Assembly (NCBI GenBank): GCA_016794925.1
Contig: JAEUIW010000017.1
Location: forward strand, 1 to 64,000
DNA length: 64,000 nucleotides
Direction: 5' to 3'
From: Phycisphaerae bacterium
Lineage (GTDB): Bacteria; Planctomycetota; Phycisphaerae; Phycisphaerales; UBA1924
Made by a program: the position numbers and the translations under genes. Shown one piece after another: positions 35,835 through 44,221 of the stretch (the stretch's first letter is position 1; each line of letters opens with the position of its first letter). Below the pieces are notes generated by a model. It made no database searches, was not told the DNA's origin, and saw only the letters and a program-made list of their open reading frames with translations.

Positions 35835-36829
35835 GGATGCTGGCGCGGGTCATCGCGGTTCTGGCGTGGCTGGGTCTGGCCGTGGCGGCGTTCGGCCAGG
35901 GCCGATACGTCGTGCCGCAGGATCCGGTCATTCCAGCGACCGAAATCCGGAGCATGGCGACCGGCGGCGGTGGGGACGAAGGCGTCAGTGGAATCGAGGG
36001 ATGGCCGCTGGACGCGGGGAACGGGCTGAATCCCGCCTCGATCCTCGCGGGAGCCGCGCGGGCGCTGCCCTTGGGCCAGGGCGATGCGAGCGAGATCGGG
36101 GCCGGCCGGGCCGGGAAGGGGACGCGGGGGACGGGCCTGTCCACGGCGTTGAACATCATGCTGGTGCTGACGGTGATCACGCTGGTGCCGTCGATCATGC
36201 TGATGACGACGTGCTTCTTGCGGATCATCGTCGTGCTGGGCCTTCTGCGGCAGGCGCTGGGGCTGCAGACGATGCCCCCGGGGCAGGTGATCCTGGGCCT
36301 GGCGCTGGTGATGACGCTGCTGGTGATGTCGCCGACGATCGAGCGGATCCGGCTGGAAGCGGTCGTGCCCTACCGCAACGGCGAGGTGACGGGGTACGAC
36401 GACCTGTGGGACCGGGCAAAGCAGCCGGTGCGTGACTTCATGTTCGACCAGATCGAGGCGACGGGGAACTGGTCGAGCCTGTACATGATGCTGGACTACC
36501 GGGGCGTGGACACGAGCCGACCGGAGCTGCTGACGCGAGCGGACGTGGACATGGTGTCGCTTGTGCCGGCGTACGTGCTCAGCGAGCTGAAGACGGCGTT
36601 CCTGATGGGATTCCGGGTGTACCTGCCGTTCCTGGTGATCGACATGGTGATCAGCAGCCTGCTGATCTCGATGAGCATGATGATGCTCCCGCCGGTGCTG
36701 GTGAGCATGCCGTTCAAGCTGCTGCTGTTCGTGCTGGTGGACGGGTGGACGCTGGTGTGCGGGAGCCTGATGCGGAGTTTCGTGACGCACGGGGCGGTGG
36801 GGGCGGTGGGGGCGGTGGGTGGGGGGTAG
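35831..36829 (+). CDS. fliP: Flagellar type III export gate protein FliP
   Basis: A 332-residue core component of the flagellar export gate. It has a signal peptide (MLARVIAVLAWLGLAVAAFG), a loop of about 70 residues, and then the conserved core: LVLTVITLVPSIMLMTTCFLRI, VVLGLLRQALGLQTMPPGQV, LVPAYVLSELKTAFLMGF and the final helices SSLLISMSMMMLPPVLVSMP and FKLLLFVLVDGWTLV. Typical FliP is about 245 residues; the extra length is mainly the segment between the signal peptide and the first core helix. The C-terminus ends in a short AVGAVGAVGGG repeat. Start overlaps fliO by four bases. Confidence 0.93.
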   Translation: MRMLARVIAVLAWLGLAVAAFGQGRYVVPQDPVIPATEIRSMATGGGGDEGVSGIEGWPLDAGNGLNPASILAGAARALPLGQGDASEIGAGRAGKGTRGTGLSTALNIMLVLTVITLVPSIMLMTTCFLRIIVVLGLLRQALGLQTMPPGQVILGLALVMTLLVMSPTIERIRLEAVVPYRNGEVTGYDDLWDRAKQPVRDFMFDQIEATGNWSSLYMMLDYRGVDTSRPELLTRADVDMVSLVPAYVLSELKTAFLMGFRVYLPFLVIDMVISSLLISMSMMMLPPVLVSMPFKLLLFVLVDGWTLVCGSLMRSFVTHGAVGAVGAVGGG

Positions 36830-36862
36830 GGAGTGGAGCGGGAGGGGGGGAGGGGGACACGA
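36790..36862 (+). other. G-rich tract with quadruplex potential at the fliP-fliQ boundary
   Basis: The end of fliP and the 43-base gap before fliQ contain many runs of three to seven G on the coding strand (a tandem GGGGCGGTG unit, then GGGGGG, GGG and GGAGGGGGG). Four or more G-tracts with short loops are present, so DNA or mRNA could form a quadruplex close to the fliQ ribosome-binding site. Confidence 0.5.
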
Positions 36863-36872
36863 GGAGCGGCCG

Positions 36873-37130
36873 ATGGCGTACGACGAGGTGATGCTGGAGC
36901 TGGTGCGCGAGACGCTGATCGTGTCGCTCAAGATCGCGGCGCCGATCCTGCTGGCGGGGGTGCTGGTGGGGCTGGTGATCAGCGTGCTGCAGAGCGTGAC
37001 GAGCATCCAGGATCAGTCGCTGACGTTTGTGCCCAAGATCGTGGTGATGCTGCTGGTGGCGGTGGTGCTGCTGCCGTGGATCGTGATCCGCCTGGCGGCG
37101 TTCGCGACGGCGATGTTCCGGCTGATGTAG
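36873..37130 (+). CDS. fliQ: Flagellar biosynthesis protein FliQ
   Basis: An 85-residue export-gate subunit with two membrane helices, close to the usual 89 residues. The conserved N-terminus is present (VMLELVRETLIVSLKIAAPI), followed by LVISVLQSVTSIQDQSLTFVPKI, the family signature, and a second helix MLLVAVVLLPWIVIRL. ATG 36873 was chosen over an upstream in-frame ATG at 36819 inside fliP because it follows GAGGAGC and matches the family start MAYDEVMLEL. Confidence 0.94.
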   Translation: MAYDEVMLELVRETLIVSLKIAAPILLAGVLVGLVISVLQSVTSIQDQSLTFVPKIVVMLLVAVVLLPWIVIRLAAFATAMFRLM

Positions 37131-37143
37131 GAGCCTGGCGGCG

Positions 37144-37959
37144 ATGGCGGAGTGGCTGGCGCATCATGGCTCGGCGTACCTGCTGGTGGTGTTCCGGCTA
37201 GGCGGGCTGCTGGTGTTCTCGCCGCTGCTGTCGAGCGCGGCGGTGCCGGGCGCGGCGCGGGTGCTGCTGGTCGCGGCGCTGGCGGCGGCGATGTTCCCGG
37301 TCGTGCCTCCGGTGTTCTGGGGCGCGGGACGGGAGGCGGGGCTGGACCTGCTTACGCTGCTGCTGGCGGTGATGGGGGAGGTGGCGCTCGGGGCGTTGCT
37401 GGGGCTGATGGCGTCGCTGCCGATCATGGGCGTGCAACTCGCGGGGCACCTCGCGGGCCTGCAGATGGGGTTCGGGCTGTCCGGCGTGTACAACCCGATG
37501 ATGGAATCCGAGAGCGACATCCTGGGGGAGTTGCTGGCGTACGTGGCGATCGGCGTGTTCCTGTCCATGGGGGGGTTGGAGGCGATGTTCGTCGGGGTGG
37601 CGTCGACGTTCGCGTCGCTGCCGGCCGGCGGGTTCGTGGCGTCGATGTCGCCGCGGGAGCTGTTCGTGGGGCTGCTGTCGAGCGCGGTGGCGCTGGGGGT
37701 GTGCGTGTCGGCGCCGGTGATGTGCGTGATCGTGATCGAGACGGTGGCGAGCGCGCTGATCATGAAGACGATGCCGCAGATCAACATCATGAGCATCGGT
37801 TTCGCGGCGAAGATCATGCTGGGGCTGGGGATGCTGGCGGTGTCGATCTTCGCGCTGCGCGAGGCGATGGGAGCGGAGGTCGAGCACGGCTTGCGGGAGG
37901 TGGTGCGGTGGGCCGCGGGCCTGGGGGCGCGGGTGGGGGAGGGGGCCGGCCGTGGCTGA
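37144..37959 (+). CDS. fliR: Flagellar biosynthesis protein FliR
   Basis: A 271-residue export-gate protein with about six membrane helices. It has the FliR pattern FRLGGLLVFSPLLSSAAVPGAA, GALLGLMASLPIMGVQLAGHLAG, LQMGFGLSGVYNPMM and VMCVIVIETVASALIMKTMPQI followed by NIMSIGFAAKI. These are the conserved segments of FliR/SpaR/YscT. The gene begins 13 bases after fliQ and overlaps flhB by eight bases. Confidence 0.93.
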   Translation: MAEWLAHHGSAYLLVVFRLGGLLVFSPLLSSAAVPGAARVLLVAALAAAMFPVVPPVFWGAGREAGLDLLTLLLAVMGEVALGALLGLMASLPIMGVQLAGHLAGLQMGFGLSGVYNPMMESESDILGELLAYVAIGVFLSMGGLEAMFVGVASTFASLPAGGFVASMSPRELFVGLLSSAVALGVCVSAPVMCVIVIETVASALIMKTMPQINIMSIGFAAKIMLGLGMLAVSIFALREAMGAEVEHGLREVVRWAAGLGARVGEGAGRG

Positions 37960-39025
37960 GGAGCTGGGTGAACGCACCGAGATGCCGACGCCGCGTCGGC
38001 TGGGCCAGGCGCGTCAGCGCGGGCAGATCGCCAAGAGCAAGGACCTGAGCGGGGCGGTGGACCTGATCGGCGCGGTGCTGCTGCTGTGGATGATGGGCGA
38101 GCGGATGGCGGCGGGGCTGGCGGTGATGGTGCGCGAGGTGCTGGACGGCCGGGCGTTCACGGTCGGCGCGTCGCTGACGCTGGAGGGCGTGACGGGGATG
38201 GGGTGGTGGGCCGCGGAGCAGGGGGCGCGGGTGCTGCTGCCGATGCTGGTGATGATGTTCGCGGTGGTGTACCTGGCGGAGTTCGCGCAGGTGAGGTGGC
38301 TGTGGAGCAAGGAGACGATCCGGCTGGACGTGAACCGGCTGAACCCGCTGAGCGGGTTCGGGCGGATCTTCAGCACGCGGACGGCGGCGAAAACGGCGGT
38401 GAACGCCGTGAAGCTGGTCCTGGTGGGTTCGATCGGGGTGACGGCGGGGGCGTTGCGCCTGCGGGAGATGGCGGGGTTGGCGCTGCTCACGCCGCTGGGC
38501 TCGTACCTGGCGATGGGGAAGATCCTGCTCGAGGTGCTGGTGTGGATGCTGGCGGTGATGCTGGTGATCGGGGTGGCGGACTGGATGTACCAGAAATGGC
38601 AGCACACGCGGGATCTGAAGATGACCAAGCAGGAGGTAAAGGACGAGCGGCGGAGCATGGAGGGCGACATGGAGGTGAAGGGGCGGCGCCTGCGGATGGC
38701 GCGGGAGGCGTTCTATCAGCGGCTGGGCCAGAGCGTGCCCCGGGCCGATGTGGTGGTGACGAACCCGACGCACTTCGCGGTGGCGCTGCGGTACGACGAG
38801 GCGACCATGGCGGCGCCGGTGGTTGTGGCCAAGGGGACGGACCTGGTGGCGCAGCGGATCCGCGAGATCGCGGCGGTGGCGGGCGTGCCGATCGTGCAGC
38901 GTCCGGCGCTGGCGCGGGCGTTGTACGCGGAGGTGGACGTGGGGCGGACGGTGCGTCCGCAGTATTACGCGGCGGTCGCGGAGGTGCTGGCGTACGTGTA
39001 CAAGCTTGAAGAACGGGCGGCGTGA
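37952..39025 (+). CDS. flhB: Flagellar export switch protein FlhB
   Basis: A 357-residue protein that switches substrate specificity of the export apparatus. N-terminal MPTPRRLGQARQRGQIAKSK is the standard basic FlhB start. Four membrane helices follow and the cytoplasmic domain has the self-cleaving NPTH at residues 271-274 within VVTNPTHFAVALRYD. It then continues PVVVAKGTDLVAQRIREIA, as in all FlhB/YscU proteins. The GTG start at 37952 lies within the end of fliR. The stop overlaps the next start by one base. Confidence 0.95.
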   Translation: MAEELGERTEMPTPRRLGQARQRGQIAKSKDLSGAVDLIGAVLLLWMMGERMAAGLAVMVREVLDGRAFTVGASLTLEGVTGMGWWAAEQGARVLLPMLVMMFAVVYLAEFAQVRWLWSKETIRLDVNRLNPLSGFGRIFSTRTAAKTAVNAVKLVLVGSIGVTAGALRLREMAGLALLTPLGSYLAMGKILLEVLVWMLAVMLVIGVADWMYQKWQHTRDLKMTKQEVKDERRSMEGDMEVKGRRLRMAREAFYQRLGQSVPRADVVVTNPTHFAVALRYDEATMAAPVVVAKGTDLVAQRIREIAAVAGVPIVQRPALARALYAEVDVGRTVRPQYYAAVAEVLAYVYKLEERAA

Positions 39026-41220
39026 TGCGGGCGGGCGAGCCCCGGGAGTCGCGACGGGTGGCGGAAACGAGGGTCAAGGCGGCGACGGGGGCGGTGCCGG
39101 CGTGGATGGCGGCGGTGGCGCGGTACCGCGGGCTGATCGTCCCCGTGTCGTTCGTGGGCCTGCTGGCGGTGATCGTGGTGCCGATGCCGCCCTGGGCGAT
39201 GGACCTGCTGATCTGCGCGAACTTCGGGCTGTCCCTGCTGGTGCTGCTGACGACGATCTACATGCGCGAGCCGCTGGAGTTCAGCGTGTTCCCCTCGCTG
39301 CTGCTGGGTCTGACCCTGTTCCGGCTGGTGCTGAACGTCGCGTCCACGCGGCTGATCCTGAGCGCGGACGCGGCGACGCCGGCTGAAGCGGTGGGGATCG
39401 CGGGGGCGGTGATCAGCGCGTTCGGCCAGTTCGTGGCGGGCGATTCGCTGGTGGTGGGGGTGGTGATCTTCCTGATCCTGGTGATCGTGCAGTTCGTGGT
39501 GATCACGAAGGGCGCGACGCGGATCAGCGAGGTGGCGGCGCGGTTCACGCTCGACGCGATGCCCGGCAAGCAGATGGCGATCGATGCCGATCTGGCGGCG
39601 GGGGCGATCAACGAGGCCGAGGCGCGCCGGCGGCGGGAGCGGATCGCCCACGAGGCGGATTTCTTCGGAGCCATGGACGGCGCCAGCAAGTTCGTCCGCG
39701 GCGATGCGGTGGCGGGCATCATCATCACGGCGATCAACGTGGTGGGCGGGTTCACCATCGGGATGCTGGAGCGTGGCTGGCCGGCGGGGCAGACGGCGCA
39801 CGTGTTCACGATCCTGACGATCGGCGACGGCCTGACGGCCCAGATCCCGGCGTTCATGATCGCGATCGCCTCGGCGCTGATCGTGACGAGGTCGGGTTCG
39901 AAGGACGAGCTGGGGCAGGAGCTGACGCAGCAGTTGACCGCGCAGCCCAAGGGCCTGGCGCTGACGGCGGGGTTCCTGGGGCTGCTGGCGCTCACGCCGC
40001 TGCCCACGATCCCACTTCTGGGCGCCGGGGGCGCGTTGGCGGGGCTGGCGTGGCTGATCGCGCGGAATGAGCGGGTGGCACGGCGCGCCGTCAAGCAGGC
40101 GGAGGAGCGGTCGGGAAGGCCCGAGCCGCCATCACCCGAGGCGCTCCTGAAACTGGACTTGATGGAGCTGGAGGTGGGGTACGGGCTCGTGGGGATGGTG
40201 GACGCCGGGCAGGGAGGAGATCTGCTGGAGCGGATCAGCGCGATCCGGCGTCAGCTCGCCGCGGAAGTGGGGTTCGTGATGCCGCCGGTGCGGATCCGGG
40301 ACAACCTCCAGCTCAGGCCGCACGAATACCGGATCAAGGTAAAGGGCGCGGTCGTGGCCAAGGGGGAGACCATTCCGGGGAAACTGCTGGCCATGGACTC
40401 GGGGGTGGCGTCGGGGACGATCGAGGGGTTGCCGACGAAGGAGCCGGCGTTCGGCCTCGACGCGTGGTGGATCGAGCCGGAGACGAAGCCCCGGGCGGAG
40501 GCGGCGAACTACACGGTGGTGGACGCAACGAGCGTGCTCTCGACACACCTGACCGAGACGGCCAGGCAGCACGCCGCGGAGGCGTTGACCCGGGAGGAAG
40601 TCACGCGGCTGGTTGGACAATTGAAGGAGAAGTCGCCCAAGCTCGTCGAGGAGGTTGTGCCCGCGGTGGTCAAGACGGGGGAGCTGCATCGCGTGCTGCA
40701 AAGCCTGCTGCGGGAGCGGGTTCCTATCCGCGACCTGGAGACGATCATCGAAACGCTCGCGGATTGGATTCCCAAGACCAAGGACCTGGATGTGCTCACG
40801 GAGTACGTGCGGAACGCGCTCAAACGCTCGATCACGAGCCAGTACGCCGCGCCGGGAGAGGACGGCCGGCAGAGGTTGGTGTGCGTCACGCTGGACCCGG
40901 CGCTGGAGGACCTGATCGCCGGGCATATCGATCGCTCGGCCAACGGGACGGTCAACACCATGCCCGCTTCGACGGCGGGCCGCGTGGCGGGAGAGGTCGT
41001 CAAGGCCCTGGCACGTCTGACCTCCGCGGGTCACCAGGCGGTGGTGCTGGCTTCGCCCCAGGTGCGGGCGGTGGTGCGGCAGCTCATCGAGCCGTATTCC
41101 TCGACCGCGGCGGTGCTCGGGTACAACGAAATCGTACAGGGAGTTGATGTTGAGACGATGGGAATGGTCCCGGCACCTTCGGCCGAGGCGATTGGGGTCG
41201 CGGCTCCGCAGGCTGCATGA
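39025..41220 (+). CDS. flhA: Flagellar export protein FlhA
   Basis: A 731-residue protein: about eight membrane helices, then a large cytoplasmic domain that receives chaperone-substrate complexes. Conserved segments are NFGLSLLVLLTTIYMREPLEFS, FPSLLLGLTLFRLVLNVASTR, the FHIPEP-family loop VISAFGQFVAGDSLVVG, ITKGATRISEVAARFTLDAMPG (with KQMAIDADLAAG after it) and FIIGM-like VGGFTIGML. Downstream are PPVRIRDNLQLRPHEYRIKVKG and, near the end, TVNTMPAS. ATG 39025 overlaps the flhB stop by one base; a GTG at 39022 is a second in-frame option. A 159-base gap follows. Confidence 0.95.
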   Translation: MRAGEPRESRRVAETRVKAATGAVPAWMAAVARYRGLIVPVSFVGLLAVIVVPMPPWAMDLLICANFGLSLLVLLTTIYMREPLEFSVFPSLLLGLTLFRLVLNVASTRLILSADAATPAEAVGIAGAVISAFGQFVAGDSLVVGVVIFLILVIVQFVVITKGATRISEVAARFTLDAMPGKQMAIDADLAAGAINEAEARRRRERIAHEADFFGAMDGASKFVRGDAVAGIIITAINVVGGFTIGMLERGWPAGQTAHVFTILTIGDGLTAQIPAFMIAIASALIVTRSGSKDELGQELTQQLTAQPKGLALTAGFLGLLALTPLPTIPLLGAGGALAGLAWLIARNERVARRAVKQAEERSGRPEPPSPEALLKLDLMELEVGYGLVGMVDAGQGGDLLERISAIRRQLAAEVGFVMPPVRIRDNLQLRPHEYRIKVKGAVVAKGETIPGKLLAMDSGVASGTIEGLPTKEPAFGLDAWWIEPETKPRAEAANYTVVDATSVLSTHLTETARQHAAEALTREEVTRLVGQLKEKSPKLVEEVVPAVVKTGELHRVLQSLLRERVPIRDLETIIETLADWIPKTKDLDVLTEYVRNALKRSITSQYAAPGEDGRQRLVCVTLDPALEDLIAGHIDRSANGTVNTMPASTAGRVAGEVVKALARLTSAGHQAVVLASPQVRAVVRQLIEPYSSTAAVLGYNEIVQGVDVETMGMVPAPSAEAIGVAAPQAA

Positions 41221-41379
41221 GGATCCGGTTTGGACCGCGCCAAAATGATCCACGGGTTTTCCACAAATCGGGATCAACGCACGCCGGCTTGAAGCGCAGC
41301 GTCTTGGTGCCCAGAATGGGGCGTCGGCGAGCGAATCAGGCAGGAGGCCGAGTCGCCGGCAGCCAGGGACGGCGCCATC

Positions 41380-42675
41380 ATGAAGCTGAAGACGTACCGC
41401 GCGCAGTCGATGGGGGATGCGCTCGCCGCGGTCAAGCGAGAACTCGGGAAGGATGCGGTGATCCTGCACACGCGCGTGTATCGCGTGGGTGCGTGGTTCG
41501 GCATGGGCGGTCGCGAGGTGGCGGAGGTCACGGCGTCCGTGGACGTCAAGGTGATCCGGCGGTCGCGCGACCCCGAGACTATGCCGGCGCGAACGGCGGT
41601 GAACGGCGCGGCGGCGAAGGGCGCGTACGCGGCCAGCGCGCCGTTGGCAGCGTCCGTGCCGATGGGCGCGCCGGCGTCCCCTGGCGCGGCGGCACCGGGT
41701 CCGACGGCCAAACCGATTTCGGTCGGCTGGGAGAGCGAATCTCGGCTGACGCTCGAGCGAGAACTGGCCGCGATCAAGCGGATGGTGAGCGAAGTATTGC
41801 GTTCGAACGTTCGCCCGATGGATGCCACCGGCGCGGTCGTGGGCGCCGGAGCGTTGCGGAAGCACTACATGCGGCTGCTGCAGCATGAAGTGTCGCGGGA
41901 GATCGCGGATGCGCTGGCGGGCGCGCTGCAATCGGAATTGAGCGCCGAGGCGCTGGCGGATGATGAAGCGGTCCGCGAGGCCGTGCTGGCGAAACTGGAA
42001 TCGCTCGTTCCTGTTGCGGCGGAATGCGACGGGATCGGGGAGCCGCCGCGCCCGGCGGACCGTCCGTTCACGGTGGTGCTGACGGGTCCGACGGGAGTGG
42101 GCAAGACAACCACGATCGCGAAGCTCGCGGCGGCGTACAAGCTTCGTCATGGTCGGAGGGTGGGGCTGGTTACGGCGGACACCTATCGGATCGCGGCGGT
42201 GGAGCAGCTTCGGACGTACGCGCACATCATCGGGCTGCCGCTGCGCGTCGCGGCCACGGCGGCGGAGGTGTCCAAGAGTTGCGCAGCGCTGCGGGAGTGC
42301 GACGTGATTCTCATGGATACGGCCGGGCGGTCACCCCGGGACGGGGCGAGGTTGGAGGCCTTGCGGGAGCTGATCGGCGCGGCGCGAGCGCATGAGACGC
42401 ACCTGGTGCTGTCGTCCGCGGCGTCGGAGCGAGCTCTGCTCGAGGCCACGGAACGATTCGCGGGGCTTCGGCCGAACCGCGTGATCTTTAGCAAGCTCGA
42501 CGAGGCGGTGAATTTCGGAGTTCTGGTCAATGTGCTGCAACGGTTGGATGCGACGCTCAGTTTCATGACGACCGGGCAAGAGGTTCCGGACGACATCGAG
42601 GCCGGCAGTCCGGCGCGGCTGGCGAGGCTCGTTCTGGACGGTCCCGCGGCGGCGCGCGTGGCGCAGGAGGCCTGA
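41380..42675 (+). CDS. flhF: Flagellar SRP-like GTPase FlhF
   Basis: A 431-residue GTPase that sets flagellar place and number. The N-terminal B domain starts MKLKTYRAQSMGDALAAVKR with ELGKDAVILHTR, as in FlhF. An Ala/Pro-rich linker (about 70-115) leads to the N and G domains: P-loop LTGPTGVGKTTTIAKLAA (Lys near 242), VGLVTADTYRIAAVEQLRTYA, DVILMDTAGRSPRD and VIFSKLDEAVNFG. The next gene, flhG, is its usual GTPase-activating partner and follows after one base. ATG 41380 has only a weak ribosome-binding site. Confidence 0.93.
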   Translation: MKLKTYRAQSMGDALAAVKRELGKDAVILHTRVYRVGAWFGMGGREVAEVTASVDVKVIRRSRDPETMPARTAVNGAAAKGAYAASAPLAASVPMGAPASPGAAAPGPTAKPISVGWESESRLTLERELAAIKRMVSEVLRSNVRPMDATGAVVGAGALRKHYMRLLQHEVSREIADALAGALQSELSAEALADDEAVREAVLAKLESLVPVAAECDGIGEPPRPADRPFTVVLTGPTGVGKTTTIAKLAAAYKLRHGRRVGLVTADTYRIAAVEQLRTYAHIIGLPLRVAATAAEVSKSCAALRECDVILMDTAGRSPRDGARLEALRELIGAARAHETHLVLSSAASERALLEATERFAGLRPNRVIFSKLDEAVNFGVLVNVLQRLDATLSFMTTGQEVPDDIEAGSPARLARLVLDGPAAARVAQEA

Positions 42676-42676
42676 G

Positions 42677-43714
42677 TTGCGATCGGGAGGATCCGCCATT
42701 TCGCCGCCCGGTGCCGATCAGGCTTCGGTTCTCCGCGCACGAGTGGACATCGGATCAACCGCTGCTCGCTTGGACGGGCCGAGGCTGTGGCCGGGTCGCG
42801 GGATGCTGATCACGGTGGCATCGGGCAAGGGCGGAGTCGGGAAAACGACGGTCGCGGTGAATCTGGCCGTGGCGCTGGCGGGGCTCGGGCGGCGGGCCGT
42901 GGTGGTGGACGCGGATTTCGGGGTTGCCAACGCGGATGTGCTCCTGGGATTGACACCCAGGAATCGCCTGCATCCCGAGGTGCTGCGGGAGATGGGCGCC
43001 GATGCGGACGAGGCGGGCGTGTGGACCCGCGCGGCTACGGCGAGCGAGCACGGCGTGACGCTCGTGGCGGGGATCGCGGGGGTGGCGGGGGCCGCGGACG
43101 TGAGCGCCCGAGCCCGAGATCGCGTGCTGCGCGGCGTGAATCGCCTCCGTCGCGGCGCGGATTTCGTCATTCTCGACGCCCCCGCCGGTGTTGGAGAGAG
43201 CGTCCTGGAGTATGTTACGAGCGCGGATCTTGCGCTGCTGGTCACGACGCCCGAGCCGACGGCGCTTGCGGATGTGTACGCGTTGATCAAGTGCCTGCAC
43301 GCGGGCAAGCGACTGAACGCGCTGTCGGCACGCGTGGTCGTGAACGAGGCTCGCGACGGGGCGGATGCCGCCATGGCGTTGACACGCTTGCAGGCAGTGG
43401 CCGAACGATTTCTGGGCGTACGCGTGCTTGGGGCGGGGTGGGTACCGCGGGACGAGGCCGCGTGCCGCGCCGTCCGGGCAAGACGGCCGCTGGTGCGGAT
43501 GGCGCCGGGGTCAGCGGGTTCGATGGCGATCCGATCGATGGCCAAGTGGATCGAAAAAGAGCAGTGCGTTCGGATCGCGGGGCTGTCCCCTCCATCTTCG
43601 GGTGTTGTTCGGTCAGTGTTCGCGGCTTTGTTCCCTCGTTTTCGGTCATCCTGCGTGCGGGAGCCGTTGATCGGGAGTCAACTGGCTGAAGAAGCGGATG
43701 CGACGGGACGATAA
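42677..43714 (+). CDS. flhG: FlhG/FleN, MinD-like ATPase controlling flagellar number
   Basis: A 345-residue MinD/ParA-type ATPase that restricts flagellum number and stimulates FlhF. The deviant Walker A is VASGKGGVGKTTVAVNLA (Lys51 and Lys56), followed by VVVDADFGVANADVLLGL and FVILDAPAGVGESVLEY. A TTG start at 42677 is proposed. AGGAGG sits six bases upstream, and it includes the N-terminal DQASVLR, which matches the conserved DQAxxLR activator helix of FlhG. The first ATG (42803) would remove that helix. Downstream C-terminal sequence SVFAALFPRFRSSC is shorter and less conserved than in gamma-proteobacteria. Confidence 0.9.
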   Translation: MRSGGSAISPPGADQASVLRARVDIGSTAARLDGPRLWPGRGMLITVASGKGGVGKTTVAVNLAVALAGLGRRAVVVDADFGVANADVLLGLTPRNRLHPEVLREMGADADEAGVWTRAATASEHGVTLVAGIAGVAGAADVSARARDRVLRGVNRLRRGADFVILDAPAGVGESVLEYVTSADLALLVTTPEPTALADVYALIKCLHAGKRLNALSARVVVNEARDGADAAMALTRLQAVAERFLGVRVLGAGWVPRDEAACRAVRARRPLVRMAPGSAGSMAIRSMAKWIEKEQCVRIAGLSPPSSGVVRSVFAALFPRFRSSCVREPLIGSQLAEEADATGR

Positions 43715-43762
43715 GAGCGGCGTCGGGGCTCAAGTCGGTTGCGCGTTGTCTACGGAGTGAGC

Positions 43763-44074
43763 GTGTTGAGACCGGGTGGAACGATTCGGGTGATCGCGGC
43801 GAGCCTCGGGCTTGCGGGCTTTGCGCTCGCGATCATCGCGGGCCTTTGGGCTTCGAACTCGGCGGAGCGCATTCTCTCATGCGCGCTGGTCTCGCTCGCG
43901 GGCTGCACGGCGATGGGGTTCGGGATCGGGTTCGTGGGGGAACGGGTGATCGAAGAGGAACTCAAGAAGCGGGAGCGGGAGGAGCGAACCAAGGAAATGA
44001 AGTCCTTGCCGGAGGGTGAGGGCGCGGCGCCGATCGGCTCCGTCAGGGGGCCGAGCGGCGCGCTGGCCGCGTGA
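43763..44074 (+). CDS. Small two-helix membrane protein of unknown function
   Basis: About 103 residues. Two hydrophobic helices (VIAASLGLAGFALAIIAGLW and CALVSLAGCTAMGFGIGFVG) are followed by a highly charged segment with EEELKKREREERTKEMK and a Gly/Pro-rich tail. I do not recognise a family. The start is uncertain: GTG 43763 lies five bases after GGAG, but GTG 43757 and TTG 43739 are in frame. Its place between flhG and fliA suggests a flagellar or motility-linked role in this lineage. The charged tail is probably cytoplasmic. Confidence 0.6.
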   Translation: MLRPGGTIRVIAASLGLAGFALAIIAGLWASNSAERILSCALVSLAGCTAMGFGIGFVGERVIEEELKKREREERTKEMKSLPEGEGAAPIGSVRGPSGALAA

Positions 44075-44086
44075 GTCACGCTTGAC

Positions 44087-44114
44087 GTGACAAACGCGAA
44101 CCGGCTGTTATACT
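44087..44114 (+). promoter_or_regulatory. Candidate housekeeping promoter for fliA
   Basis: TATACT at 44109-44114 is an excellent -10 box. GTGACA at 44087-44092 gives a 16-base spacer; TTGACG at 44082-44087 is a better hexamer but would need a 21-base spacer. The fliA start is about 100 bases downstream, so a leadered transcript is expected. Confidence 0.55.
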
Positions 44115-44221
44115 GTGGATCGGCCCGGGCTCATGGATGAGCGTTGGGCCGGACGAAAGAGAGGCCGCGTCGGGTTCTCCGCCGCGGCGAAAACGAGATC
44201 GGACAGGTCAAGGAGCGGACC

